DNA of 64,000 nt from Herbihabitans rhizosphaerae (GTDB lineage: Bacteria; Actinomycetota; Actinomycetes; Mycobacteriales; Pseudonocardiaceae): the NCBI RefSeq assembly GCF_004216555.1, contig NZ_SGWQ01000005.1:248001-312000 (forward strand), in the 5' to 3' direction. The stretch's first letter is position 1; each line of letters opens with the position of its first letter. Positions 16,373-25,316 of this stretch are shown one piece after another. The notes under the pieces are model-generated. The model made no database searches, was not told where the DNA came from, and saw only the letters and a program-made list of their open reading frames with translations. Both the position numbers and the translations under genes were made by a program.

Positions 16373-17029
16373 TCAGATGTCGCCGGGGCGGACGAGGCCG
16401 GTCTCGTAGGCCAGCACCACGGCCTGCACCCGATCGCGCAGCTCCAGCTTGGACAGGATCCGCCCGACGTGCGTCTTCACCGTCGCCTCGGACAGGAACA
16501 GTTTGCCGGCGATCTCGGTGTTGGACAGCCCGTGCGCGATCAGCACCAGCACCTCGCGCTCCCGCTCGGTCAGCACGTCGAGCACCGACGCGTCGCGCAG
16601 CGTCCCGCCACTGGAACCGAGGAACCGGTCCAGCAGGCGCTTGGTGACACTCGGTGAAACGACCGCGTCGCCGCTGGCCACCGCCCGCAGCGCGGACACC
16701 AGGTGATCGGGCGGCGTGTCCTTGAGCAGGAAACCGCTGGCGCCGTTGCGCAACGCGGACAACGCGTACTCGTCCAGGTCGAACGTGGTCATCACGAGCA
16801 CCCGCGCGGTGCCCGCCTCGGTGATCAGTTTGGTCGCCTCGACCCCGTCCAGCACCGGCATCCGCACGTCCATCAGCACGATGTCCGGCCGCAGCCGCTC
16901 GGCCAGCGCCACCGCGGCCCGCCCGTCGCCCGCCTCGCCGACGATCTCCATGTCGTCCTGCGCGCCCAACACCATCCGGAACCCGACACGCATCAGTTCC
17001 TGGTCGTCGACGAGCACGAGACGGATCAT
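16373..17029 (-). CDS. NarL/FixJ-type response regulator
   Basis: 218 aa. Receiver domain with acidic pocket VDDQ, phosphoacceptor in IVLMDVRMPVLDG (Asp ~54), Thr in VMTTFD and Lys in FLLKDTPP. C-terminal LuxR-type HTH: LTEREREVLVLIAHGLSNTEIAGKLFLSEATVKTHVGRILSKL. Lies 10 bp downstream of its kinase gene. Likely controls the downstream permease and its own operon. Confidence 0.92.
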   Translation of the reverse strand: MIRLVLVDDQELMRVGFRMVLGAQDDMEIVGEAGDGRAAVALAERLRPDIVLMDVRMPVLDGVEATKLITEAGTARVLVMTTFDLDEYALSALRNGASGFLLKDTPPDHLVSALRAVASGDAVVSPSVTKRLLDRFLGSSGGTLRDASVLDVLTEREREVLVLIAHGLSNTEIAGKLFLSEATVKTHVGRILSKLELRDRVQAVVLAYETGLVRPGDI

Positions 17030-17039
17030 GTGCGTGAAC

Positions 17040-18296
17040 CTACGCGTCCTGGACCGGCAGCACAGCGGTCACCCGCCAGCCGCCCTGCGCCCTCGGCCCG
17101 GCGGACAGCGTGCCGCCGAACACGTTGGCCCGCTCGCGCATGCCGATCAGCCCGTTGCCGCCGGGTACCGCGGCCGGCGTGTGCTCGGCGATCCGGCCGG
17201 TGCCGTTGTCGGTGATCTCCAGCAGCACCCGCTCGTCGTCGCGGGTCACCTTCACGGTCGCGGACGCGCCCGGGCCGGCGTGCTTGAGCGTGTTGGTCAG
17301 CGACTCCTGCACGATCCGGTACACGCCGAGGCTCACGCCGGCCGGCAGGTCGTCCAGCTTGCCGGCCGCCTCCAGCCGCACCGGCAACCCGATCTTGCGC
17401 ACCTTCTCGGCCAGCTCGGACAACGACTCGGTGCCCGGCTGCGGGGCGCGCTCCTCGCCGCCATCGCCGTCGTCGTTGCGCAGCACGCCGAGCAGCCGCC
17501 GCAACTCGGTCAGCGCCTCCCGCCCGGTCGACGCGATCGTCTTCACCGCTCGCTCGGCCACGTCCGGGTTCTTGCGCACGGCGTACGCGGCGCCGTCGGC
17601 CTGCACGATGATCACGCTGACCGCGTGCGCGACAACGTCGTGCAGCTCGCGCGCGATCCGGGTGCGCTCCTCCGCGACGGCGATCTTGGCCTGCTGGTCG
17701 CGCTCGGTCTCCAGCAGCTTCACCCGCTGCTCGACCTCGTTCTGGTACGCGCGCCGGGCGCCGATGAACTCCCCGAGCGCCCAGCAGAACGCGAAGATCA
17801 CGACCACGACCACGACGCCGAAGAACCACTCCTTCTCCTCCAGCCGCCAGGCCGCCCACACCCCCGTACCCAGTGCCAGCCAGCCGGCGTAGAGCAGGCC
17901 CGCGCGCCGGCCGACGTAGGCGACCAGCGTGTACAGCGAGATGCCGAGCGCGATGTCGGCCAGCCGCATCCGCGCGTCGGTGACGGTCGGGCCGGCGTCG
18001 CCGTGCGTGAGCAGCTGCGCGACGCCGGCGATCAGCACCAGGTAGGCGGACAGCACGGGGTACCGCCGCCTGATCACCAGCGGCAGGATCAGCCCGCCGC
18101 CGATGACGATGAAGATCCACGTCGTGGTGCCACCCATCGGTGAGGTGAGCGCGAGCATGTCGAACGCGCCGAGGAACAACGCGATCGTCGTGTCCCCGAC
18201 GACGGGATGCCGGCGCATCCACAGGCTCAGCTTGCGCACCGAATCAGCGTATGTGGCGCGCACCGCGGGCGCGTCCCACCGCGGTCGCAACCTCAC
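17040..18296 (-). CDS. Sensor histidine kinase (HisKA_3/NarX-DesK type)
   Basis: 418 aa from GTG 18296; GTG 18239 (VRKLSLWMRRHP) is an equally good start that drops 19 residues. Four to six N-terminal membrane helices, a coiled-coil region (QNEVEQRVKLLETERDQQAKIAVAEERTRIA), the phospho-His in RIARELHDVVAHAVSVIIVQ, and a HATPase_c domain (VQESLTNTLKHAG; DNGTG; GNGLIGMRERANVFGG). The sensor part has no extracellular domain to speak of, suggesting intramembrane sensing. First gene of the kinase-regulator-permease operon. Confidence 0.9.
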   Translation of the reverse strand: MRLRPRWDAPAVRATYADSVRKLSLWMRRHPVVGDTTIALFLGAFDMLALTSPMGGTTTWIFIVIGGGLILPLVIRRRYPVLSAYLVLIAGVAQLLTHGDAGPTVTDARMRLADIALGISLYTLVAYVGRRAGLLYAGWLALGTGVWAAWRLEEKEWFFGVVVVVVIFAFCWALGEFIGARRAYQNEVEQRVKLLETERDQQAKIAVAEERTRIARELHDVVAHAVSVIIVQADGAAYAVRKNPDVAERAVKTIASTGREALTELRRLLGVLRNDDGDGGEERAPQPGTESLSELAEKVRKIGLPVRLEAAGKLDDLPAGVSLGVYRIVQESLTNTLKHAGPGASATVKVTRDDERVLLEITDNGTGRIAEHTPAAVPGGNGLIGMRERANVFGGTLSAGPRAQGGWRVTAVLPVQDA

Positions 18297-18530
18297 TGCG
18301 ACCTGAGAACGACGTACGCCGTCCGACGGAGGCGAAAGTACGGCGGCTCGGCGACGGCCCGGGCGCTCCGGCCAACCAGGCGCCGGCTGGAGCGTCTACC
18401 GGAATGGGAGGGCGTTGTCGCTCTCGGCGGAGCGCACGGCGCCGGTGAATGTGGCGACCGCGCACCAGTACGGCTTCTGGCGCACACTCGCGTCGTAGGA
18501 TTTCGGCAGCCACAGTGGGGAGGACCAGCG

Positions 18531-19142
18531 GTGAAACCGGCTCGAATCGTGCCAGTCGCGCTGGTCCTCTTCCTGGCTTCGTGTGCCGCCCAGCCGCAGG
18601 CGATCGACGGCCCGGCCGTCCCGATCGCCGCGGCGAGTGGTGGGCCCACCTCGCCGGCTCCGGTCTCCCCGCTGCTGCCGAAGAGCTACTCCACGATGAC
18701 GATGCAGCTCTCCGACGGCGCGTCGATCACGTTCAAGGTGCCTGCGGACTGGAAGACCGGAGAGGAGTCGGGCGCCAGGTACTGGCGGCAGCCGACCGGG
18801 CAGCCACACCTGCGGCTGAACCGGGTGCCGAACGGAGGCAAAGGCGACCCGATGACGCTGATGCGCTCCGAGGAGAGCAGCACCAAGCCGGTCGTCGACG
18901 ACTACCAGCTGACGAAGATGCAGCTCGTCGCCATCCCGCCCGGCACGGAGAACATCGAAACGGCCCGCTGGGACTACAAGTACTGGGACAAGCATGACAA
19001 ACAGATTCGGCGCGCCGTCCGGCTCGGGTTCATCGCGGCGGGCGACTGGGTGACGATCCACTTCTCGGCGTTCGACAAGGATTTCGTGGACACCGTGCAG
19101 GTTTTCGCCAAAGCCACCGAGATCGTCGCCTCTGGAATCTGA
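18531..19142 (+). CDS. Secreted lipoprotein of unknown function
   Basis: 203 aa from GTG 18531 (GGGGAGG site 5 nt upstream). Type II signal peptide with hydrophobic VPVALVLFLAS and lipobox L-A-S-C, then a Pro/Ser-rich linker and a ~140-residue domain (TFKVPADWKTGEESGARYWRQP...) resembling small PsbP/LpqN-like cell-envelope domains only in general character. Stop is 39 bp before the sigma-factor start; probably one transcript. Confidence 0.7.
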   Translation: MKPARIVPVALVLFLASCAAQPQAIDGPAVPIAAASGGPTSPAPVSPLLPKSYSTMTMQLSDGASITFKVPADWKTGEESGARYWRQPTGQPHLRLNRVPNGGKGDPMTLMRSEESSTKPVVDDYQLTKMQLVAIPPGTENIETARWDYKYWDKHDKQIRRAVRLGFIAAGDWVTIHFSAFDKDFVDTVQVFAKATEIVASGI

Positions 19143-19181
19143 CCCTATGATCGGCCGGGGCCAATGGACGGGGGAGCTTCT

Positions 19182-19727
19182 GTGGACACTGATCTGGACG
19201 AACTCGCGCGCCGTGCGGCGGGCGGCGATGAGGCGGCGCTGAACGAGGTGCTGCGCCGTATCGAGCCGGACGTGCTGCGCAAGTGCGCCCGATTCCTGCC
19301 GCACCGCCAGGACGCCGAGGAGGCGTGCCAGGACGCGTTGCTGCAGGTCGCGCGCAATATCCACAAGTTCGAGGGGCGCTCCAAGTTCACCACCTGGCTG
19401 CACGTCGTCGTGGCCAACTGCGCCCGTCAGACGTACCGGTCACTCAAGCGCCGCGCCGCCGAGCAGGCCTCCGCCGAGCTGCCCAGCATGGCCGACCCGC
19501 GCACCACCAGCGTGATCGCCGGCTCGCGGATCGACCTGCTGGACGCGCTGGAGAAGCTGGAGCAGACCAAGCCGGACCTGGTCGCGCCGATCGTGCTGCG
19601 GGACGTGTCGCAGATGGGGTACAACGAGATATCCGAGCACCTCGGCGTCCCGCTGGGCACCATCAAGTCCCGCATCCACGACGCGCGCAAGTTCGTCCAG
19701 CAGCATCTGGTCGAGCGCCTCGCGTGA
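19182..19727 (+). CDS. ECF-type RNA polymerase sigma factor
   Basis: 181 aa from GTG 19182, chosen because GGGGGAG (19169-19175) precedes it at proper distance; ATG 19164 would put that site inside the gene. Sigma region 2 (AEEACQDALLQVARNIHKFEGRSKFTTWLHVVVANCA) and region 4 (LRDVSQMGYNEISEHLGVPLGTIKSRIHDARKFV) are clear, region 3 absent. No anti-sigma gene is adjacent; the upstream lipoprotein and downstream dynamin genes are the obvious neighbours to be tested as partners or targets. Confidence 0.88.
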   Translation: MDTDLDELARRAAGGDEAALNEVLRRIEPDVLRKCARFLPHRQDAEEACQDALLQVARNIHKFEGRSKFTTWLHVVVANCARQTYRSLKRRAAEQASAELPSMADPRTTSVIAGSRIDLLDALEKLEQTKPDLVAPIVLRDVSQMGYNEISEHLGVPLGTIKSRIHDARKFVQQHLVERLA

Positions 19728-19752
19728 AGGCCATCCACCCCGGCGCCGTGAC

Positions 19753-21393
19753 ATGGCACGATCAGTACCGATGACCATGGCGACTTCCGGGTCGGCTCCT
19801 GGGGCGACCGAGCAGCAGCACTTCGCGGGCCCGCTGTCCGCGGCTGTGGCCAACCTGTGCCAGCGCCTCCAGCCACAGGTGTCCTCGCGCACCGCCGCCG
19901 GGTTCGGCGAGGTGCTCCGCCGGCTGTCCGCGCCACTGCAGGTCGCCGTCGCCGGGCGGATCAAGTCCGGCAAGTCCACCCTGGTCAACGCGCTGATCGG
20001 GCGCCGGGTCGCGCCGACCGACATCGGCGAGTGCACCCGGCTGGTCACCCGCTTCCAGTACGGCACGGTGGACCGGGTCGAGGTGGTGTTCACCGACGGC
20101 AGCAAGCAGGTGCTGCCGTTCGACCCAGGCGGCATGATCCCGGCCGAGCTGAGCGTGGCCTTCGACAAGGTGTCGCACCTGGAGGCGTATCTCACCAACG
20201 CCGTGCTGCGCGACCTCACGGTGATCGACACCCCCGGGCTCGGCTCGCTGGACGCCGCCTCGGTGTCGCGCACCGAGCACGTGCTGGCCGGCGCGAAACA
20301 CCGCAAGCCGGGCGACGAGGACAGCGAAGAGTCCACTGTGGACGATGAGGCGAGCGACAAGCTGGACAGCACCTCGCGCAACGCCGTCGCCGGTGCCGAA
20401 GCCGTGCTTTACGTTGTGACACAAGGGGTTCGGGCCGACGACCAGCAGGCGCTGGCCGCGTTCACCGCCGCCACGGCGAGCCGGGAAGCCGGCCCGGTGA
20501 ACGCGATCGCCGTACTCAACAAGGCCGACACGATCGCGCCGGAGTCCGTCGAGGGCGCCGGCGGCGACGTGTGGAAGGCCGCCACCATGCTCGCCGAGAA
20601 GCAGGCGCAGACGCTCAAGCCGCGCGTCGCCGACGTGATCCCGGTGATCGGGCTGCTCGCCGAGTCGGCCGAGTCCGGCGGGTTCACCACCGCCGACGCC
20701 GACGCGCTGCGGGCGCTCGCCGAGCTGGACGACGCGATCCTGGACACGATGCTGGTCTCCGCGGACATCTTCACCACGTGGGACTGCGACGTCGCGGCCG
20801 GCACCCGGGTGCGGCTGCTGGAGAAGCTGGACCTGTACGGCATCCGGCACGCGGTCGACGCGCTGCGCGAGGAGACCGAGCTGACCGCGGGCGCGCTGCG
20901 CCGCAAGCTGCTGGACGCGTCCGGGCTGGCCGGCGTGCGCACCCGGCTGGACGCGGTGTTCCGCGCACGTGCGGACGGGATCAAGGCGGCCGCGGCACTC
21001 GCCTCGGTCACCGCGCTGGCGCACGCGTCCGGCGACGCGGCCGAGCGGCAGCGGGTGCACGACGCGATCGAGGTACTGCTGGCGAGGCCAGAGGCGCACG
21101 CGCTGCGGCTGTTGGAGGCGCTCACCCTGGTGGCCTCCGGCGCGGTGTCGATGCCGGAGGACCTCACCGAGGAGGTGCTGCGGGTCGGCAGCAGCGGCGA
21201 CATCGGCGAGCAACTCGGTCTCAAGGGCCGCCCGCACAAGGAGCTGGCCGCCTACGCACTGGAGCGCGCCGGCTGGTGGCGCTCGTTCGCGTCGTTCGGC
21301 GCGACTCCGGCGCAGAGCCGGGTGGCGCACGTGGTGCACCGCGCCTACTTCCTCGTGTGGCAGGAACTTCGCGAGCAGGGCGGGGTGAGCTGA
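19753..21393 (+). CDS. Dynamin-like GTPase (first of pair, IniC/DynB-like)
   Basis: 546 aa. G-domain motifs: P-loop GRIKSGKST (68-76), switch Thr in GECTRLVTR, DTPG (159-162), NKAD (256-259). An acidic insertion (about 183-206) separates the DTPG helix from the rest and carries a GTCCACTGTGGAC palindrome in the DNA. The C-terminal half is alpha-helical without a membrane hairpin. Start at ATG 19753 or ATG 19771. Bacterial dynamins (Mycobacterium IniA/IniC, Streptomyces DynA/DynB) act in pairs on membranes, in repair or septation. Operon partner 21979-23829. Confidence 0.87.
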   Translation: MARSVPMTMATSGSAPGATEQQHFAGPLSAAVANLCQRLQPQVSSRTAAGFGEVLRRLSAPLQVAVAGRIKSGKSTLVNALIGRRVAPTDIGECTRLVTRFQYGTVDRVEVVFTDGSKQVLPFDPGGMIPAELSVAFDKVSHLEAYLTNAVLRDLTVIDTPGLGSLDAASVSRTEHVLAGAKHRKPGDEDSEESTVDDEASDKLDSTSRNAVAGAEAVLYVVTQGVRADDQQALAAFTAATASREAGPVNAIAVLNKADTIAPESVEGAGGDVWKAATMLAEKQAQTLKPRVADVIPVIGLLAESAESGGFTTADADALRALAELDDAILDTMLVSADIFTTWDCDVAAGTRVRLLEKLDLYGIRHAVDALREETELTAGALRRKLLDASGLAGVRTRLDAVFRARADGIKAAAALASVTALAHASGDAAERQRVHDAIEVLLARPEAHALRLLEALTLVASGAVSMPEDLTEEVLRVGSSGDIGEQLGLKGRPHKELAAYALERAGWWRSFASFGATPAQSRVAHVVHRAYFLVWQELREQGGVS

Positions 21394-21395
21394 CC

Positions 21396-21905
21396 GTGAG
21401 CGCCTGGTTCAAGAAGAAGCACGAGCACGAGCCCCAGCCGCACCCGCAGGTGGACATCGCCGGGTCCACCGTCGAGGTGAGCGCGGACGTGATCGCCGCC
21501 GCCGAAGCGGGCGGAACCACAGAGGGAACCGCTGGGGAGCCGAAAGAGTCCGAAGCGGACATGAGGCTCCTGCACGCGGATGGCGCACCGGACGGCACGA
21601 TCGACCGGGCGGTCGCCGACAGACAGCACCTGGTGCAGCTGTGCATGTACGCGCTGGACCGGGCGCGCAGTTCCGGTGTCGCCGAGCGGATCGAGCAGGG
21701 GCTGGCCGACGTCGGCATCCGCGCCGTGCGCCCCGAGGGCGACCGGTTCGATCCCGCCGTGCACGAGGCCGGTGGCACCATCGACACCGACGACCGCACG
21801 CTCGACGGGCTCGTCGCGGAGACCGAGGTGGTTGGGTTCACCGATCACGGCCGCCTGCTGCGCGCGCCGATCGTCACCGTGTACACCCTCAAGGGAGGCA
21901 CGTGA
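21396..21905 (+). CDS. GrpE-like nucleotide exchange factor homologue
   Basis: 169 aa from GTG 21396, two bases after the dynamin stop. A charged N-terminus (SAWFKKKHEHEPQPHPQ), a helical middle (VQLCMYALDRARSSGVAERIEQGLADVGI) and a C-terminal beta-wing FDPAVHEAGGTI...VGFTDHGRLLRAPIVTVYTLKGG match the GrpE layout (FDPxxHEAV...G...R.LRPA.V.V). GrpE releases ADP from DnaK/Hsp70, but no Hsp70 gene is in the window. Placed between two dynamin genes, it is probably a specialised adaptor of that system. Confidence 0.72.
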   Translation: MSAWFKKKHEHEPQPHPQVDIAGSTVEVSADVIAAAEAGGTTEGTAGEPKESEADMRLLHADGAPDGTIDRAVADRQHLVQLCMYALDRARSSGVAERIEQGLADVGIRAVRPEGDRFDPAVHEAGGTIDTDDRTLDGLVAETEVVGFTDHGRLLRAPIVTVYTLKGGT

Positions 21906-21923
21906 GCGAGCTTGCGAGCTCAC
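21902..21923. repeat. Short hairpin repeat at the GrpE-like stop
   Basis: GTGAGC (21902-21907) and GCTCAC (21918-21923) flank GAGCTTGCGA; the left arm overlaps the stop codon. A second GAGCGCTAGCGAG element follows at about 21957-21970 just before the next ribosome site. Such GAGC-rich spacers recur in actinomycete intergenic DNA; here it may tune expression between the two coupled genes. Confidence 0.4.
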
Positions 21924-21978
21924 CATTGAACACAGCACTCCCTGGCACGAAGACGACGAGCGCTAGCGAGGAGGATTC

Positions 21979-23829
21979 GTGACAGACGCCGCGCCCATTC
22001 AGACCGTCTCCTTGCCCACCGCGGTGGCGCAGGCTAGGGACAAGCTGCTCACACTCGTCCGCGAGGCGGATTCCGAGTCGGCCAAGTGGGTCGAGGAGAT
22101 CAGGGCGCGGCGCAAGGCGAAACCCACGATCGTGGTGGTCGGCGAGACCAATCGCGGCAAGAGTTCCCTGGTCAACGCGGTGCTGGCGAAGCCGGGGCTG
22201 TCCCCCGTCGACGCCGATGTGGCCACCGCGACCTACCTGGTGTTCGGGCACGCCGCCGAATGGGAGGCGCGCGCCTGCTACCCCGGCCAGCTCGCACCCG
22301 TCCCGGTCGACCTGGCCAAGCTGGTCAACTGGGTGTCCGCGGCGCACCCGCTGCCGGACGGCGAGATCCCGCCGCGCTACGTCGAGGTGGACGGGCCGGT
22401 CCCGCTGCTGGAACGGCTGACCGTGGTGGACACGCCGGGCGTCGGCGGGCTGGACTCGATCCACGGCGAGCTGGCACTCGAAGCGGCCGAGCAGGCCACC
22501 GCGCTGCTGTTCGTGGTGGACGCGTCCGCGCCGTTCACGGTCGGTGAGCTGAACTTCCTGCAGCAGGTCGGCGACCGCGTGGAGACGGTGATCTTCGCGT
22601 TGTCCAAGGTGGACCAGTTCCGCGGCTGGCGGCAGGTGTTGCAGGCCAACCTCGACCTGCTCGCCGAGCACGCGCCCCGGTTCGCCGGCGCCAAGTTCTA
22701 CCCGGTGTCCGCGCGCATGTTCGAGATGGCCGACAAGGCGCCGAACCAGCAGGCGGCGACCATGCTGCGGGAGCGCTCCGGCGTGATCGAGCTGCAGACC
22801 GAGACGCAGGAGCTGTTGCTCGGCCGGGCGAAGATGCTGGCCGAGGCGAACACGCTGCGCGCGCTGTCCACGACGCTGGCCGAGCTGCGGGTGAAGCTGG
22901 AGGCCGAGCAGCGGGCGCTGACCACCGGCGAGTCGGAGGCCGAGTCGCTGCGCGGCCGGCGCGACGAGCTGACCGTCCAGCGCCGATCGTCCACCCGAGG
23001 CTGGCAGCTCCGGTTGCGCGGCGAGATCCAGCGCACCCGGGTGGAGGCCAGCCACGAGGTCGCGCGGCAGATGCGCGACGTGCAGGCGTGGTTCCGCCAG
23101 GCGATGGACGGGGCCAAGAAGGACCAGCTCACCGATCTGCCGGCCGAGGTGGACGCGGCGCTGCAGCTCGCGTCCGGCCGGGTCAGCGCGCAACTTGGTG
23201 AGCGGCTGACCAAGCTGACCGAGAACGCGCTCGGCGAGCTGTTCTCGGCCGACGAGCTGTCGGTGATCCGCGCGCAGTTCGCCAGGGCGGACCGGCCGCC
23301 GATCATGATCCGCCCGCCGGAGAAGCGCCCGCCGACCGCCGAGGACAAGCTGTTCGTGTTCATGGGCGTGACCGGTGGTGTGGGCATCGGGCGCGCGGCC
23401 ATGTCGATGATCCCGCTCGGCCTGTCCGCGCTGAACCCGATCACGCTGATCCCCGGCGTCGTCGTCGGGCTCGGCGCCGGCTGGTGGATGTCGCGCACCC
23501 GCAAGCACTCGGCGGACAAGCAGCACATGAAGCAGTGGCTGACCGAGGCGATCGCGGACGCCCGTTCGACGCTCGACCAGCTGGTGTCCGAGCAGCTCAT
23601 CGAGGCCGAGCAGCAGCTCTCGCTGGCGCTGGACGACGCGCTCGGCAAGCGGATCGACGCGATCGAGGACGAGCTGCGCGAGGTGGACAAGGCGCTGCGG
23701 CTGGGCGCGGTCGAGCGGTCCAAGCGGCTACAGGTGGTGAACCAGCGACTCTCCGAGGTGACCTCGGGCCGCGAACGGGCCGAGAACCTACTGGAAACGA
23801 TCCGTACGGTGCGTGATTCCGCCAGGTAA
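21979..23829 (+). CDS. Dynamin-like GTPase with membrane hairpin (IniA/DynA-like)
   Basis: 616 aa from GTG 21979 (GAGGAGG upstream). P-loop GETNRGKSS (55-63), switch region DVATATYLVFG, DTPG (151-154), SKVD (209-212). A long helical stalk (about 280-440) leads to a glycine-rich hydrophobic hairpin near 455-495 (VFMGVTGGVGIGRAAMSMIPLGL...ITLIPGVVVGLGAGWWM) that would insert into the membrane, then a coiled-coil tail. This is the membrane-anchored member of the pair; its soluble partner is at 19753-21393. Confidence 0.88.
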   Translation: MTDAAPIQTVSLPTAVAQARDKLLTLVREADSESAKWVEEIRARRKAKPTIVVVGETNRGKSSLVNAVLAKPGLSPVDADVATATYLVFGHAAEWEARACYPGQLAPVPVDLAKLVNWVSAAHPLPDGEIPPRYVEVDGPVPLLERLTVVDTPGVGGLDSIHGELALEAAEQATALLFVVDASAPFTVGELNFLQQVGDRVETVIFALSKVDQFRGWRQVLQANLDLLAEHAPRFAGAKFYPVSARMFEMADKAPNQQAATMLRERSGVIELQTETQELLLGRAKMLAEANTLRALSTTLAELRVKLEAEQRALTTGESEAESLRGRRDELTVQRRSSTRGWQLRLRGEIQRTRVEASHEVARQMRDVQAWFRQAMDGAKKDQLTDLPAEVDAALQLASGRVSAQLGERLTKLTENALGELFSADELSVIRAQFARADRPPIMIRPPEKRPPTAEDKLFVFMGVTGGVGIGRAAMSMIPLGLSALNPITLIPGVVVGLGAGWWMSRTRKHSADKQHMKQWLTEAIADARSTLDQLVSEQLIEAEQQLSLALDDALGKRIDAIEDELREVDKALRLGAVERSKRLQVVNQRLSEVTSGRERAENLLETIRTVRDSAR

Positions 23830-23938
23830 ACCACTCAATTGGTGGGTGCGCCCATTGGTTTGGGAACCGGAGCGGCCTACCGTTAGTCATAGGTACAACG
23901 AACAGCGGCACCCGCGAGGAACGAGAAGGGGGAGGGAC

Positions 23939-24655
23939 GTGTACGTCGACGACAACGGCGACACCGGTGGCACCGGGACCGAAGGTCAGGGCACCGACCA
24001 GCACATGGCGGTCGAGATCAACGGTCAGGAGCACGACCTCGAGCTGAACTACGACCTCGACCACGACGGCAACAGGGACGCGGCGGTCGTGCAGACCGAT
24101 CGCGGCTACATGGCGTTCGTGGACTCCAACCACGACGGTGCCGCCGACAAGATGGTCCAGCTCGACGAGCAGGGCAAGGTCCTCGGCGAGGCCCGGTACG
24201 ACGCCGCCACCAAGGAGTGGGTGGCCGTCGACCCCGGCCAGAACGCGGGCCAGGCCGGTGGCGCCGGCGCGCAGGGGCACATCACCGTGGAGACCGGCAC
24301 CGGGGGCAAGGACGCCGGGGCCGCCACGCACGACGTGACCGGCGACGGCAAGAACGACACCGTGATCGTGCGGGACGAGGCCGGCAACGCGATCGCCTAC
24401 ACCGACCTGAACGGTGACGGCAAGGCCGACCAGGCGCTGGTGACCAAGGCCGACGGCGAGGTCGTGCTGCAGAAGCACACCGGCGGCGGCGTGTGGACCG
24501 AGGTCGACAAGGACACCGTGCCCGGCGGCGAGACCACGGGTTACCAACAGGGCGAGAACGGTGTCGTGGACACCGAGGGCTGGGCCGACTCCACCCCGAC
24601 CGAGGGCGTGGCCAGGATCGACACCGCGACCGGTCAGTGGATCAGCCAGAACTGA
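23939..24655 (+). CDS. DUF6802-family protein with calcium-repeat-like motifs
   Basis: 238 aa from GTG 23939 behind GGGGGAGGG. Contains four D-x-[DNT]-x-D-G-x-x-D loops (DLDHDGNRD, DSNHDGAAD, DVTGDGKND, DLNGDGKAD) arranged as two tandem ~100-residue halves joined by a Gly/Ala linker. No signal peptide, so the repeats may be structural. This is the actinomycete DUF6802 architecture, of unknown function. Overlaps the next gene by 19 bp. Confidence 0.78.
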   Translation: MYVDDNGDTGGTGTEGQGTDQHMAVEINGQEHDLELNYDLDHDGNRDAAVVQTDRGYMAFVDSNHDGAADKMVQLDEQGKVLGEARYDAATKEWVAVDPGQNAGQAGGAGAQGHITVETGTGGKDAGAATHDVTGDGKNDTVIVRDEAGNAIAYTDLNGDGKADQALVTKADGEVVLQKHTGGGVWTEVDKDTVPGGETTGYQQGENGVVDTEGWADSTPTEGVARIDTATGQWISQN

Positions 24656-25316
24656 TCAGACTGGACAACGACGAAGCCGTCGAGGATTTCCTCGGCGGCT
24701 TCGGCCGTTTCCACGACGCGGTGCTGCGCCGGGTCATGCTGATCATGCGGGAGCCGGACGAGCGCCGGGCCGTCGTCGAGCTGCTGGCCCAGCGCCCGCC
24801 GAACTCCGACGGTCCGTGGTTCCACGTGGAGCTGCGGTTCGACGGCCTGTCCGGGTACCGGTTCGAGGAGACCGACCGGGTGAGCCACCGAGTGCTGTCC
24901 GACGGCGTGGACGTGCGGCTCTCCAACGGTGCGGTGCATGTGGACCTCGGGTACCAGTACGTGACGGGTGCTTCCTGCGAGGCGCACTACACGCGGATTC
25001 CCGAGCCGGACGAGCTGCCGCACGGCGCCGTCCAGGCGATCAGGAGCACGGTCGCCGCGCTGGTCGCCGGACGGGCGCCCGCCGACGTGAAGCGGGTGAT
25101 CGACGAGTACCCGGCCACGCTGGTGTACCCCGAGGACGATCCGTACGCCGCGCTGGAGCCGATCGCCGGCGAGCGGGACGGCGTCCGGGTGTTCCACCTG
25201 GATTGTCCACTGTGGACCAAGGAGGAGGGCCGGTCGGACCTCGAGGTGCGGCTCACCCTCGTGGAGGTCGGCACCGGCTGTTCCACGTCGAGATCGACGA
25301 CATCCTGGTCCCGTGA
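24637..25316 (+). pseudogene. Hypothetical protein, single-base frameshift near the 3' end
   Basis: From GTG 24637 (inside the DUF6802 3' end) the frame encodes VDQPELIRLDNDEAVEDFL...DLEVRLTLVEVG; at about 25271 the sensible continuation (HRLFHVEIDDILVP, stop 25316) is in another frame. One extra C in ggc-c-acc restores one 226-aa frame whose TGA then overlaps the next gene's GTG, the pattern of a coupled pair. The unshifted frame instead runs on into Arg/Ser-rich nonsense to 25401. Function not recognised. Could be a sequencing error. Confidence 0.6.

Noticed and set aside
18531-19727. Lipoprotein acting as anti-sigma factor for the ECF sigma
   Set aside because: It lacks a zinc-binding anti-sigma HxxxCxxC motif and a cytoplasmic domain.
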